From: Glandiceps talaboti
Taxonomy: Eukaryota > Hemichordata > Enteropneusta > Spengelidae
DNA: 64,000 nt
Direction of reading: 5' to 3'
Assembly: GCF_964340395.1 (NCBI RefSeq)
Contig: NC_135561.1
Span: forward strand, 1,946,001-2,010,000
This document shows positions 1-18,278 of this stretch, in pieces. The notes under the pieces are model-generated. The model had not been told where the DNA came from and made no database searches. It saw only the letters and a list, made by a program, of their open reading frames with translations. A program made the position numbers and the translations under genes. The first letter of the stretch is position 1. Every line of letters begins with the position of its first letter.

Positions 1-2105
1 CAATATACTATTCAATAGTTTAACGTTGAACTGTATATACGTAGTTCCAGAGATGTATAACTTGGACTGCAGTGTAAACATAGTTGTGTTTGCTTCTAAT
101 ATATCTTTAAGGTGTATTGACGTTTCTTTTTTCAGGTGCAACACTGGTAAGTACAGGAGAAATTGGTGTCGGTGGCAATTCATATATTATTAACAAGACA
201 CCTAAAACCTTTCATTCTGTTGTATTTGTTTTGCATAATATAAACTCTATGTGGAGTCATGATGGGTGAATGGTTAGCGTGACCATCTACAGGTTGGAAT
301 CTACAGGTTGCAGGTTCGAGCCCCGTCGCTGCCTGCTGTTTGTTTCTGAGTGGCTACAGTCATTGGGCAAGATTTGAATCACGACTGTGCCTCAGTCAAC
401 CCAGCTGTATAATTGGGGATCTGGTAGGATGTAGGTTGCAATGTGAAGGCTTTAATCCCATGTGCTGAAATGGCTTGTGGGGAGTTGAGGAAGACTAAAG
501 GGCCGATCTGATCCGATCCAGGGGTAATAATTGATAATAATTTGAGCACAGAGTGGGAAAGCGCTATATAAGATCCCAACATTAATAGTATAGAGATAGA
601 CTTGGACTTGGGACAGTACAGTAATCTTAGAAGGTGCACTGTTTATAACTGAGACTAAACCAAATCTGGTGTACAATACATACAATCTTACACGTGAGTA
701 GTACACACTGCACATCCTATCTGAATGTATGGTAAGGATTGGTGAGAGCTTTACCAGCGATGGTCAGAATTTGAAATGGCACAAGATGAGTTTATAAACA
801 AATTCAAATAAAAATATTTACTATATACATACTATTTCATTTAAACTATTGTTGTATAATTTAAATGTCGATGCATGCCTTCAATGATATTACAATTTGT
901 GTTCGGCATTGTTAGGAGAGTTGATAGTCTTGCTGCTAGACGTTCGGGCTTTCTTTCGATGCTATAACTATAAGCGAATGAAGTTCGCATGTGAGGGCCT
1001 GCCCGAATGTTCCATCCTCGATAGCGTTGTTCGGCTGTATGTCGTATTTTATCGGAAGAACATCCGAGGGCTAGCTGATAGACTAGAGAGTTGATTGCAT
1101 AGTACAAAGGATTTCATGGACAGTTTTGTACGTATCATAAATTACATCATCGGATCATTTATAAGATATCTTAATACCAGGTTTTAGTTCAGTCATTTGC
1201 AAGTGATGATCTTAAGAATATAATTCAGTGCATAGAATACTGTGAGTAGTGAGTACCTTTAAATATGCAGCAAAAATACGAGCAAAAGGCTAATGTATTG
1301 ATACCATATAGCATGTTACAATCACTTTATCCAATATGGCCACCAAATAGACCACTATTTTATGCAAGGAATTCATCACACGTCAATGTGATAAATTTAT
1401 GTAGTCAGCAGAATAGAGCTGTCATTAATTTGAATAATGCCAACCCTATGAGCACATTACTCAACTTTCACACCCATAGATAGATGACAAAGTCACACAA
1501 CTGAGTTTTTTTTTCAGAATTGATCTTGAATTTATTATTTATACAAATGTCAATGGGAATAAAAAACTGACAAAAAAGTTGTGGTCAATATTTGACAGAA
1601 TTCAAATTTTTGAATACGAATGAATTATTAGTACAGATATATCTAAAATCAGGTTAATGATTTAGATAAAAGTGAAATAGTTAGTAAGCAGATTACACTT
1701 ATTGTAATTACTCACTTGACATTAAAATCCAATTCTTGATTGGTAATTTTCTGATAAAGGAGTGCATCTATGTTTGAACTGTACTTATTCTTTGACTATC
1801 TAAAATCCAATCTATAAAATATTTTCCTCATTTTGTTTTGACTTCACTAAAGTGTATTCTTAAATAGGTGACATCAAAGAGGAATATATTGTTTATTTAA
1901 TACTACCAGCTCAGCTGGACTAAGGCAGAAAGATTCATTTGTGTGTGAACTTTCTTAATAATGAAGTAATAAGGAGCACCACAACATCAATATTTCGGTC
2001 TAGATGTGAATGTAATGAAAATTGTCTGATGCTAGAGGGCGATATTTTCAATCATCATTATTAGTCACTTTTACCAATCGTCATAGTCTGTCACTAGAGG
2101 GCGCC
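1..2105. other. Left flank, no confident gene
   Basis: Apart from the SINE at 250-590 no convincing gene is seen. A good acceptor (pyrimidine run then CAG, ending at 135) is followed by an open frame to a TGA near 268 on the plus strand. This could be the last exon of a gene lying to the left, but the stretch is short, unrecognised, and has a competing donor-like GTAAGT at 147. Short open frames at 841-1107 and 1265-1483 look like chance. The right edge holds the 3' UTR of the minus-strand PDCL3 gene, with a minus AATAAA at 1892-1897. Confidence 0.5.
250..590 (+). repeat. tRNA-derived SINE-like element
   Basis: A box-A-like TGGTTAGCG lies near 273, and an exact box B (GGTTCGAGCC, 313-322) follows about 40 bases later, which is tRNA spacing. 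The body after the tRNA-like head ends with the sequence AAAGCGCTATATAAG near 558-572. The head lacks a clean cloverleaf and has an internal duplication of the words CTACAGGTTG, so this is a degenerate Pol III-type retroposon and not a tRNA gene. Confidence 0.55.
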
Positions 2106-7321
<5,216 letters not shown>

Positions 7322-7600
7322 ATTGGGAAAATTGTGAGGAACAGCGGTTAAGTGAACGTGATGAGTTAGTGGAAATCACTGGACTGACTCGACTGCACAC
7401 ACGCGATGATTCACCAATGACCCAAACTCAACTACTTCCTGTTTCTGATCCACGCATGCGCTAAAAAGTATTGGGCGTGGAATTTGGAATTAGGTGAGAA
7501 GTGACAACAAACATAACAGTAAACATTCTGAATATTCACTGTGTACGATCAAAGTTCAGTAGATGGGTGGACCGCACTGACCGACCATCTATAACACCTC
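7322..7600. promoter_or_regulatory. Probable divergent promoter, PDCL3 and the 8344 gene
   Basis: The 279 bases between the PDCL3 start codon (minus) and the probable first untranslated exon of the plus gene hold an ETS-type ACTTCCTG at 7433-7440 and an NRF1-like CACGCATGCGC at 7451-7461. Both are typical of TATA-less housekeeping promoters. No TATA box is evident. The divergent arrangement is inferred from the donor at 7635/7636; no transcript evidence is available. Confidence 0.5.
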
Positions 7601-8990
7601 TCTCGTCCCACGTGAAATATGGCTGACTGAACAAGGTGAGACATTTTTATGATAAATGGTCTATGATAAAGATATTTTAGTTGTGCAAATTGTTTTACAA
7701 CTTTAGTTTTAAGTTCTGAGATACTATAAATAATTTTATCCGGATTGATCTGCATGGTTTGAAATCACATTGTGGTGCTTTTAATGCCTGTTTTTGAATA
7801 TGACATCATCATTACATGAACTAAGACAATGTGTCCCCCTTAGTACGAAAATAAAGGGCCTGGTATATCTTATTATATGTTGATAACGAAGTGGGAAAGT
7901 ATGGATATATAATGAAACAATATTTAAAAATCAGAAATTACACTTCTTATTTTCATATACCGGGCAAAGGTTGTATTAGACTGCTGTTTTTCCGGCCTAT
8001 ACCGGTACCATGCACTTAAAATAGCTGCGTATCACTGGTAAACCGGTACGTGTTAATTTTTACCATGCCATGCATGCTGTAGTTTGATCTAATGTACAGA
8101 GGTGTTCGATATTTAAATTGAGGGGTTTGTATATTTTCGTTTTATAATGTTTGGTTCGATTCGCTTTCGTATAGTATAAAACTTGGGGAGGGGGTTAAAA
8201 GCCTTCGCCCCCACATGCACGCCACGTGGTAGGGAGATGGATAAAGAGAGTCTATCGCAGATCTCAAGAAGTAACAAAATCCTTGTTTTTTTATCCATCA
8301 ACTTTATTCATTTACAGGATTATTGAATTCGCGAAAAAAAGCAATGGGGTCCGGTAATAGTTCAAACCATACTACGAAATCCCTGACTGGATGGTACAAC
8401 GTTAAATTCTTTGATCCAAAGGTGAACAACAACAAAGTCATCAAAACAGCCGGTATGTTATATCTTAAACTTATATAATTTTCATTTGCTGGCGAAGGAA
8501 TTCACCCCATGTTACACTTTACTGTTACAGTTAAACCTTATAACCAAAGGAAATATATAATGTATCTGACATCACTGAAAATAGTTTGTTTTTAATAGCA
8601 GTCCGATGGTCTTTTTTTTCTATTTGTATCCCTGGTAAATTGTTGACTACGATGACGAAACCTAGCAAATAAAATATTTTATTTGACACATACAGTATTA
8701 TGGTTTGTTGAATGATTCATTGCATAAGTTTCAAAATAAAGTATTTTATTTTACCGTTGTTGTATCATGGTATGTAAATACTTTATCCAGGTTGTGTCAA
8801 ACTTGTATATATATTTTTTTTCATATATTTTGTTTTGCACACACGTGTCGTACCTGACTTAAGTGGTGAAAGGTTAACGACTTTGGTGGTGGTGATGGTG
8901 ATGGAGAGGGGTGGGACAGGCAAGGGCATTGCATATGCGAGGATAGAAAACATCAAGCTTAAGATGAGAGGATAACAGATATATATACTA

Positions 8991-9066
<76 letters not shown>

Positions 9067-11839
9067 TTGGCATTTGACGTTTTTGACCAAGTCATTCATT
9101 TTTCTTGGAAGATATTACGTTGTTGTTAGACACAGAAAAGCTGACTCACACCTGTTTACACGTACTGTTTCTGTGACACATTTTGACGTTCTTGCAATAC
9201 AGCGATCGAATAACAGAACAACAGGTGGTTTACCTATACACGCACTTTACAATTACGTTCGTCACCTAACACGAGTGTTTACAGTGTTTTCTCGAAATTT
9301 AAGCATCTAAACTATTTTGATTTGGCCGATAATCAAGATTTAGGAGGTTGATACAGTGTTTATAAGTCTAGTATCGATAAGTTTACCGAGTTAACAAAGC
9401 TATTGTGTATGTACGTCAATAAGACAGCGTGCATCTGATAAACAAACCGTCTTTAATTGGTTAATGTGTCACTGTCGGTCACCTTGACTTGCAATTGGTT
9501 AGTTCACAGAGCACAGAGTCAACAAATCCCCGAGGTTGATAAACAACCATGGCTGCCAAAAGTCGACCGTATAGTGTACCCTACGATTGTAGCAACAGCC
9601 AGGCAATCTAAATGTTAGTTTAGAAATCGTCCGTGTGCCAATCGAATAATCTTGAATCTCGTCTGTTTCCCAGGTCACCAACCCGAGCACGAGGCTTTTA
9701 CGTGTTCCGGTTACTTCTCAGCAAAACCAATCGATTACACATGTTGTTGTCGAGTCTTGAGAAATACGATTACACGATAAAGTGTTATCAGTCTAGAGTT
9801 AATTAATGAAATCTCAAGAATAGTAGATAGATTTCTTTATGGAATCATACATAGATTCGTCCTTGGTACACGAAACTACCCAATTAGTAACATTTCATTT
9901 ATTGTCCAAAATCAATGGCCTCCTCATGGCACATTGAACTTAATTGACGAATGTAGGAAAAAACATAACAACGTAGCTAGAGACAAAGATCTTTGCCACG
10001 ATTTTAAAGAAACCAGCTTGGACAGATGTCTATTCCGAAATCAATAACGAAAATCCCTTTTTAAAGTTTGTCTCGTAAAATCGATAATATTCAGACCTTT
10101 GTCGGCACCTTTACTGAATATAACCACCACCTTAATTCTAATAAGGTTGTCCACTTAGTTTTCCTATTTTGTCACTGATTAGGGTACTCGAATATCAAAA
10201 CTTCCTGTTTAGTAAATGACATGTTTTGATGATTGCCTACCTACATGGACGTAATATCGATTCAAATTCTTGGCATTGTTTTAAGTTTGGTGTTGTACCT
10301 TTCATGTTAACATTTCAAGTTCGAATTTACATCTTTATTATTCGGTGTTGTACCTTTCATGTTAACATTTCAAGTTCAAATTCACATCTTTATTATTCGG
10401 TGTTTTCGCTCAAAATAAACTCATATGATTTTCGTTTGCTTACCAGATAATGTCGTCGTGAAAAAAAAACTATCTCACGACAACGATAGAACGTGACGTC
10501 GGCTACTTCAGTGAAAGTTGAAAATAACTCTAGCTCACGATATTGAATTATTTTAGCATTGTTTTCCTAAGCCAAGACTTTTTTGTGAAGTGTTTGTCCT
10601 CTGAAATAATCATTTTCTTAGATGCATGTATGTAGGATTCCGTAGTAGCGAATTTGTTGTCAAACTTTTGCGCTAGATGTCATGCACTCAAAGGTTCGCT
10701 ACTTGGAAACAATCCTTGACATGGGCCCCTGAACCATGGATACCGTACCCCCTGTACCATGGATACCATGGGCCCTGTACCATGGATACCATACCCCCGT
10801 GTCATTGACACTTGTTCCCGAAACTGGACCAAATTACATGTTAGATGTTCGGGTAATTAAGTAAAGTATGTGTACCGTACGCGTGCCAATAAATTGATAC
10901 GTATACATAATATATACGGTAAATCTTACACACTGATTTAAGGAAATTGAAGTTGACGTTAAAAATACGACTATTATTTATTAATATTTATTTCATTATT
11001 TATTTGTTATTTATTTATTTATTCATTTTTTTAAAATTTAATTATTATTATGCTATTTTTATTACCAGTGTTCAATAAGATAAATTGAGAATGTTAGAAT
11101 GATCAGCTTACCGCCACATTTTTGAACGGAACGAAACGAAACGAAACGAAACGAAACGAAACGAAACGAAGCGAACTAAAGCAAAACAAAATAAAACAGA
11201 TTAAAACAAAACAAACAAAACAGAATCATGAGGACATTGAGGCTAGTCAGACTAAGAATGTTGTAAGACTGCTATAGTTTATTTCTATTAAAAAGAAATA
11301 TTTCACAACTGATATAAGATCTGTGCCGTCTGAACTAACAAACAATACAAAACGAATCAAAAAGCAAAAGATGATAAAAACAAAAGAAAATCACTGCTCA
11401 CACAACCCCACATCAAATATACTGCACACCTGACAGGACACAACTGTGTTTTTTGTTGATATTTGTTGATATTTGTTTACATTTACCTTTGCAGGTCGAG
11501 TCAAGGTTTTTCCAACCCATGTATGCTATACAGATAGTCAGAACGAATACAACTTGCCACTTCAAAATATTATTCGTTATGCCCTGAAGGATGACGTCAT
11601 CACAGTAGAGGTGAGCGGCCTGAGTTCAAGTCAACGTGCCACACTGAATAGAACCATATTCTCCTTTCAATCTGACAGCGCTAAACACATATTCAAGGAC
11701 ATAAACAAATACTCCAGAAAACTTGCCAAGGAAATCTTCAAATCGACCAAGAAGATGATGAAGGGAGTGTACGTGTGATGGAAGAAGCTCGAGAGAGTCC
11801 AACATATGCAAATTCTCCATCTGTGTAACTGTCAATAAA
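7600..11839 (+). CDS. Small myristoylation-signal protein, IRS-type PTB-like
   Basis: Coding exons 8344-8452 and 11495-11778 give 130 aa in frame (ACA GCC G|GT CGA). An upstream untranslated exon ending at 7635 (ACAAG|GTGAG), joined to an acceptor at 8317, is likely but unproven. AATAAA lies at 11834-11839. The N-terminus MGSGNSS fits the N-myristoylation pattern G-x-x-x-S after Met removal. From about residue 15 to 110 the order is a WYNVKFFDP strand, a linker, GRVKVFPTHVCYTD, then LPLQNIIRYALKDD, a VTVEV-type strand, FSFQSDSAKHIFKDI and a C-terminal helix. This resembles the IRS/FRS2-type PTB fold (x-RYG/A, then FxF, then an A-xx-IF helix). The tail is lysine-rich (KEIFKSTKKMMKG), which would suit membrane binding. 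If correct it would be a membrane-tethered phosphotyrosine or peptide-binding adaptor with no other domain; a PH-like fold is the alternative. The start is supported by A at -3 and G at +4. Coordinates include the inferred UTR. Confidence 0.75.
8980..9062. repeat. (TA)n microsatellite
   Basis: Nearly pure TA dinucleotides, interrupted by one ACTAGTA at the left end. Confidence 0.97.
10289..10398. repeat. 55-bp direct duplication
   Basis: Two adjacent 55-base copies, each starting GGTGTTGTACCTTTCATG and ending TCTTTATTATTC, with only two differences. A recent tandem duplication inside the PTB-like gene's intron. Confidence 0.9.
11125..11172. repeat. (ACGAA)n pentanucleotide run
   Basis: Nine or so copies of the pentanucleotide, decaying rightward into A-rich GCAAAACAAAATAAAAC sequence up to about 11225. 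Confidence 0.95.
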
Positions 11840-12886
11840 TTAACATCTGCGTAACGGTGTTAATTTTTTGTGCAACCAAAATGCACTGACTTCACCTTTG
11901 GTCTCAACATTACACCACAAGAGGGTGTGGGGAGTGGGGGCGGGGGGAGGGGTGTGTGGAATGATTGCGTGCGAAATATTTAACTTCAAGGTAAGCTATC
12001 TCCGAAATTGACTCATCTTCACACTTGACTCAAAGACTTTGGAGGAGTTTCTTAAAGTAACAGTAGTGCAACACTTAATCAATTTAAACAATATGTTAAG
12101 TAAAGAATGTCCCATTTCAATCATCTTCAAATCAATACAGCATTACAATGGAAACCTTTAAGATTTAGTGAAATTTATCGATACTCAAATGAATTATATA
12201 TTTTATAAGCTAATGATGATATTTTATAATGAACATAAAACCGAAGGCTTTGGTCAAATCTGTTACATATACTATTCTGCAGAGAAAAGTGAACGATTTT
12301 TTCAAAGTCAATCATGGGAATTTTTGGATACATTTATATTTAAGAAGAGTTGTCTTGACCAGCGTACGCATTTTAAAGAGTTGGTATGACAGGGCGCTTC
12401 ACTGAACTTCGCCGACTCAGCTTTCGAGAAGAAAATCAACAGCGCCATCATCGGATGGTGTAGATAAAAATTATTCTTTCGTTTTGCAAAGTGAGAATTA
12501 GCAATATAAGTGAAAACATGTGTATGATATAATTATGTGTAAATGATTTTTTAACAATTCCAAGAGCAAAATCGTGGAAGCATAAATATTTCCAGTAATT
12601 GTTGATTTCTTTCCATGTGTACGTGTTGACTGGAATCAGTGAATATTGGTTTCTCATCCAAGTAAAAGTTATATTTTTCAGAACCATATATTATAAGAAG
12701 TCCATCGTATTTTTGTACATCACGTCTGTCCTATTTATGTATATCTTTCTGTGTTCATGTTGACATTGTTATTTTACAGGTACAAACATTTTCATGACTT
12801 GAATGACCCTAACGTGTCATGATGACTCAGTAGTGTAGGGTAATACTGTATACCAGCTGTTCAATTACATATGGACACACACACAT

Positions 12887-12949
<63 letters not shown>

Positions 12950-12961
12950 ACAACACACAAA

Positions 12962-13000
<39 letters not shown>

Positions 13001-16000
13001 AAATACACACACAAAATACACACACCATTCCACCACCATTCGATAAACATTACGTTTTCAGCGGCTAGAAAATCGAACGAAGGTGGCAATATTTGTATCG
13101 CCCGATAATTACCTTTTGTACTTAGTGTTTAGTCTAACTATGTGTACATGTAGGTGTAGTCTGTATGTCTAGAATGTGGACCTCAATCAAACATCAACAT
13201 ATACGTATAATAAAACTGTAGTCCAGAGTTCGCTTTCATATTTTTTTAATTTATCAAATTTCTTTCTTCAGTTATTGTTTTCACTCGATATGTGATCGAT
13301 CAGACGGAAGTTAACCGATTGAACACATTTAATTGGCGGCTATCCCATAATTCCTATAACTGACAGAGTGAATTTAATTTATCATTTCACTTGTCATTTT
13401 TGGGGGAAGGAGGGGATATCGTCACCTATCTTGAAAATGCAGTTTGCCCATTTTGACATGATTTGTCAACAGGACCGTTTTCCAGTCATTATTTTACCTG
13501 CCGTGGAGAGTAATACACGTAATGTATGTAGTATATGTCATCTTCCTGTAAAACTGATTCTTGGGTTGTACAAATAGAGTGAATCGAACAGTGATGACGT
13601 AAAGTGCTGAAATTGACACCAAAATCGTGTGGATTCATTACAATAACTGATTTCCAACGATAAACTTAATTAATCGCGAAACGCATGAATAAATTTCAAC
13701 GCAAGAAACGGATTGTATATAATTGTTAGGGGTCGTCAAGGTGACCTGGAGAGAGACTTTGTTGACACATCGTCTAAATATTATAAAAAACGACGTCACA
13801 ATATTTAAATAAGTCCAATAATAATACATGCAACCACCGTCGTGTGAATGTAAATTGACTAGCATAGCTGCATTGCAACGTATTTGCTCCAAGTTGTCGT
13901 ATCGATCTTCAGGTTTTTGTTTGCTCCGAATGACATTTAAATATTGGACCTAGCGAAGCTGATTAGAGGCATTGTGTTGCTGTTGACATAACCATTTCGT
14001 ATTGACTCAATATTATTTTGTGTTCGGAATATTTGTATTTATAAGAGCATACCGTTTTTAATATTCTTTGGGGAGATTCTACCAACAGGCATATTCAGAC
14101 ATGTGTTCATACGATATTCATTTGTACAAATATAGCCACTGCACTTCAAGTCTGAGCATTGTTAAGATACACTAAATCCTTCGTTTAAATTCATAAATAA
14201 ATAACGATTCTTTAATTCCAAATAAAACAAAAGTTTTATGATGTCAAGCAAAGAGACGCAAAATAAGAACTGTGAAATAAAAACATCTTTGGTAGAAAAT
14301 TACCAGTTTATAAAGTGATCAAATAGCGAATGTAGTGACTTATAATGTAAGTCTAAACTATTGTGTTATTTTTGGTATCACTGCTAGTATAAACTATCGT
14401 TGTGTTATGAAGGCATATCATTTAAGTAATTATACAAAATTGCAGTATTTATTACCTATTTTTTCTTGTCTTTCATGTTCAATTTTTGCTTAGAAAAGTA
14501 AAAGAAGTTATTGTCTTTTCTAAGAAAATAAAACAGAAATATAAACTGACTAACTTGGTTTTAGTTCATCAGTTATAACACAGTGTCACAGTGGTGAGGC
14601 ATGGGGAAAATGAATGCACTGTCTTTCCGGTAACCCCCCCCCCCCCCTTTATTCATTTCGTAAAAATGAGGACCCCTTTCTTTGAGTACCAAATTAAGGT
14701 GCCCCCCCCCTCTGATTTGCCGCTCCACCCCCGGCCGTAAAAAAACTGTTCGCCCCCTTAGTAAAGCTATGAGAACAATGGGAAATGCGGGTACAAAAAA
14801 TGTTATAGTATTAGCCTCTCGGAATGAGGAAATACGGATTAAAATAAAAGAGCACCATATCTATGCATGTATCCATAAAGTGATGCGATCTATGTTCACT
14901 CACTCTTTCGTTGGCAAATCCGTCATACAGCAAATGAATCAATCAAAGTGAATAAATCCGTTAAAAAATTCCACCATAGAGATTCATCACCACGTATTTT
15001 TCATTTCCTTTCATTTCAATGAATGAATGTATTCCATGGTTTTAAAACGCTCTTATCTGAATGTTTGTATGTATAATATTTGTGTCCGAGTCATGTAAAT
15101 AAGTGATTATCTTGTCCTACACTTTTCAATATAAACATTACAATCATCGCTATAGTAACCGCGATATTTATAACATCGAGAAACTTATTATTATTGTGTG
15201 GTCTGTGTGTGTGTGCGTCTAACCTGAACAGTTCAGTTCTGACGTCAGAGGCCTTACTTTGTAAGATAGGAGTTATTTGATATAAGGCTAAACAACGCAA
15301 CGTATCTTACAGTCTACTCTACAGAGGCCCAGAAGCGTCTACTGTCAGAGTGGAACTATGTAGGCTACCTGACGACGTTTTGTTTTGTAACCGGAAGTTG
15401 TCAATAAATAAGATTTTGAGTGTATAGAGAAATTGTACAAAACAACCATGGCGCTATAATATACGGTGATGTATTCTCACTTGGAATTGAAGACATTGCA
15501 GATACGTAGATACGATAGATAATTAATGCAAGTTATATAAGTGTTTATGTAGATTAAAAGAAATTAGTATCTCATGTTAGATGTTGTCATTAATTTGCAT
15601 AATTTGAGGGTCAACTTTTTTTTATGTGATCGTAATACCTTTGACCTCTGACCCTTGTTCTGGGCTCAGACTACTTTAGAAAATTAATGGTTCTGATCAG
15701 GCCTGAGGCATTACTTAATTCGATTGTGAATAATGTAAATATATAAAATATTAATATTAATTACTTTGCTTTCAGCAGGCATTAAAAAAATTGAAAGTGA
15801 CGACACATGATGTAGTTGAGAGATTCCTAATCTAGGAAGAAAACTGACATCACAAAAAAATTGATATTTTATAATCTTTATTTACATCTGTATTTAAAAT
15901 TGCATGTTCAACAGTAGTATACCCATATACAATATAATTTGAAATAAAAAGCAATACATCTATTTTTTTTAAACATATGAAATTTCGGCCACCATAATAA

Positions 16001-18278
16001 CATTATAATAAAAAAACCTTATAATAAACTTGAATTTCAGAAAAAAATATGAATTAATTGTAAAAAAAAATCGATCTGAATTCTATTTAAAAAAATGACA
16101 AATATAACATTTTCTGAATTTTAAAAAAGATACTGAGGTGAGACTACGAGTCTTTTTTGTAAGTAGTAATATGTATAACAAGGTTACATTGTTATGTTAC
16201 TAAATGGAGTGGTGTAATTGTATCTGAGGGCTAGAGGCGACGGTAAATCGCGATCGTTCTGTGTTGTACTATAAATCCGCCATTGTTAGAAGTTGAACTG
16301 AGTATTTATATCAGACGGTGTACAAATAAACATTACACGACAAAAGAATGTAGGAGAAATTCACAAATTATATATATATATATAATATGCACAAGTCACT
16401 ATAGATGATGCAAATACTCTAATATACATATAGACCAGGTATTGTCGTCCGTTTATAGACAGCTAATGTTTTGACACGGTGTTTACGAATAATATATATA
16501 CACATATATATAATGTATACAATGCATAAATTATATATATAATATATAACTGCTATATACACGTACACCTGCTTAGTTGTCTATTCATCGATGGTCAATG
16601 CTTTGACACGGTGTGTACACAGTATAGCAAAGAGTCAGTTGCAATACACTATAGCCGCCATTCTTATCGCGTTTATACTATGACCCTTCTCGCCCTAATT
16701 TAGTGTGAAGTATACAATTCCAAAGATTGTTACATCAAATATGTTCTTAAGGCTTTAAAAGGATTCTCATAATCCAATAGAAATAAAAGTAAAACGGTAA
16801 ACAACAACAAATGTAAAACAAATATACAAACAATAATAGTCCATTTTACTAAAAGTTTTCTGTTTATGACTCGAGGCTATCAAAATGTACAATTTCTTTA
16901 TATGTAACAACATAATCACCTTTCATCTCATCAATCATGCAGTAATTATTTGAATTAACAATGAATGTACACTGTCATTTAGATTATACTCATCTATAAA
17001 CGATGTGCAACATTATATCAGCTGTGTCAATTATGACGAAATGAGTGAGTCAAGCAGCAAAATATTCTATTCACTTGAATATTTTAGAAATAATATGTTC
17101 TGTTTTGGTTTAAAATGTATCCATTTGATAGTCGTGACCCTGTTTTGAATTCTGTTCTTCATAAAAAATGTTCACCATGAGTACATGATGCATTTCCTTT
17201 AATTGTCACGCATCACAGGCGTGGTCATATATTATTTACACAAATTTAAACAACACCTGTATGCACGTCCGTTCCTAAGTGTGATTTCTCAACCAAATAC
17301 TCAAACATTCTATTTTGGACGGAACCGTTAAGTTCTTATTTAGGCTTGTAGTTTTATACTTGGTAGAAATTTGGATAAATGTTTCGAGGACACGTTTTGT
17401 GGGTTACCATAACAACAATCAGAAAGAAGTATTTTCAAGTAGACATTTCAATATGATCTGTTGTAAAACCCTCAAACTAATCTTAAATTTTGAAATTATT
17501 CTTGTTATTACCACATCAAAGATGTCAAGTATTTCCTTTCTGGTCTAAAATAGACCTAAATTCATTGAAAAATTTATCAAAATAAGGATTTTTGTTTGAT
17601 ATATATAATGGTGGGAATAGTTTGTACCAGGCAACAAAATCAATGACCTTTAACCCCTGAAGGGTAAAGATGGATCGGTGACGTTTTTAAAATAATGCAT
17701 CACCACAGGTGACATAATGGGCGTGAATAGACATCCATAGGTCAAATTGCTACCATGCCCCACTTTGATAAACAAAAATAGAAAATTGTATAACTAACAT
17801 TTATTTATCGCCTGGCTGTGATCGTCTCGACACGGCTCGTAAGTTTTTATGACCTTAGTGGGTTTCGATGTGTTATTATACCAGGTTCTAGTACGAGGGT
17901 GTGCCGTCAACCTATTCGGGGTTTTGTTGACAGTACAATGCACTTCTGTATAGAGTAAAAGGCAGTAAAACTAAGACCTATACAATGGCTACTCGAAGTC
18001 TGTCAACTCCAGTATAGTCAATCAATGCATCGATTGTTCACATAGCCTGCATAGCGTCCCGTGAACTTAGCAAATGACATCAACAAAAAATAAACACTAG
18101 AAGATAGTTTTGAATTCACCTGTTGGCCTAATATAAATTTATACGCATACTAAATCTATGTTGCACCGTTCCCAAAGTCAAAAACCCCGCGATTGCACCC
18201 CCTCCCTTTCCATACACTCTATACAGAGATTTTCCCGTAGTTCCTATTGATCCCAGTAAATTTGAGTCGTTGGAACCT
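11840..18278. other. 6.4 kb intergenic region without a recognised gene
   Basis: No open frame here shows protein-like conservation or splice-consistent partners. Content is AT-rich unique sequence, a (CA)n tract at 12874-13025, C-runs at 14632-14712 and TA-rich stretches at 16360-16560. A DR1-type nuclear-receptor element lies at 15642-15654. The right end carries the 3' UTR of the minus-strand methyltransferase-like gene (possible minus AATAAA near 17810). Confidence 0.6.
12874..13025. repeat. (CA)n microsatellite
   Basis: CA dinucleotide tract with AAATACA interruptions in its right half. Confidence 0.97.

Larger units (their letters stand above)
8453..11494 (+). other. Intron of the PTB-like gene, repeat-bearing
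   Basis: A 3.04 kb intron. It holds a (TA)n run at 8980-9062, a 55-bp direct duplication at 10289-10398, three ACCATGGATACC units at 10733-10790 and a GAAAC-type pentanucleotide run at 11125-11172. No exon with recognisable coding content was seen inside it. Confidence 0.7.

Noticed and set aside
250-340. tRNA gene
   Set aside because: Pol III boxes are present but the arms do not form a cloverleaf and a SINE body follows; the 36828 element is rejected as a tRNA for the same reason.
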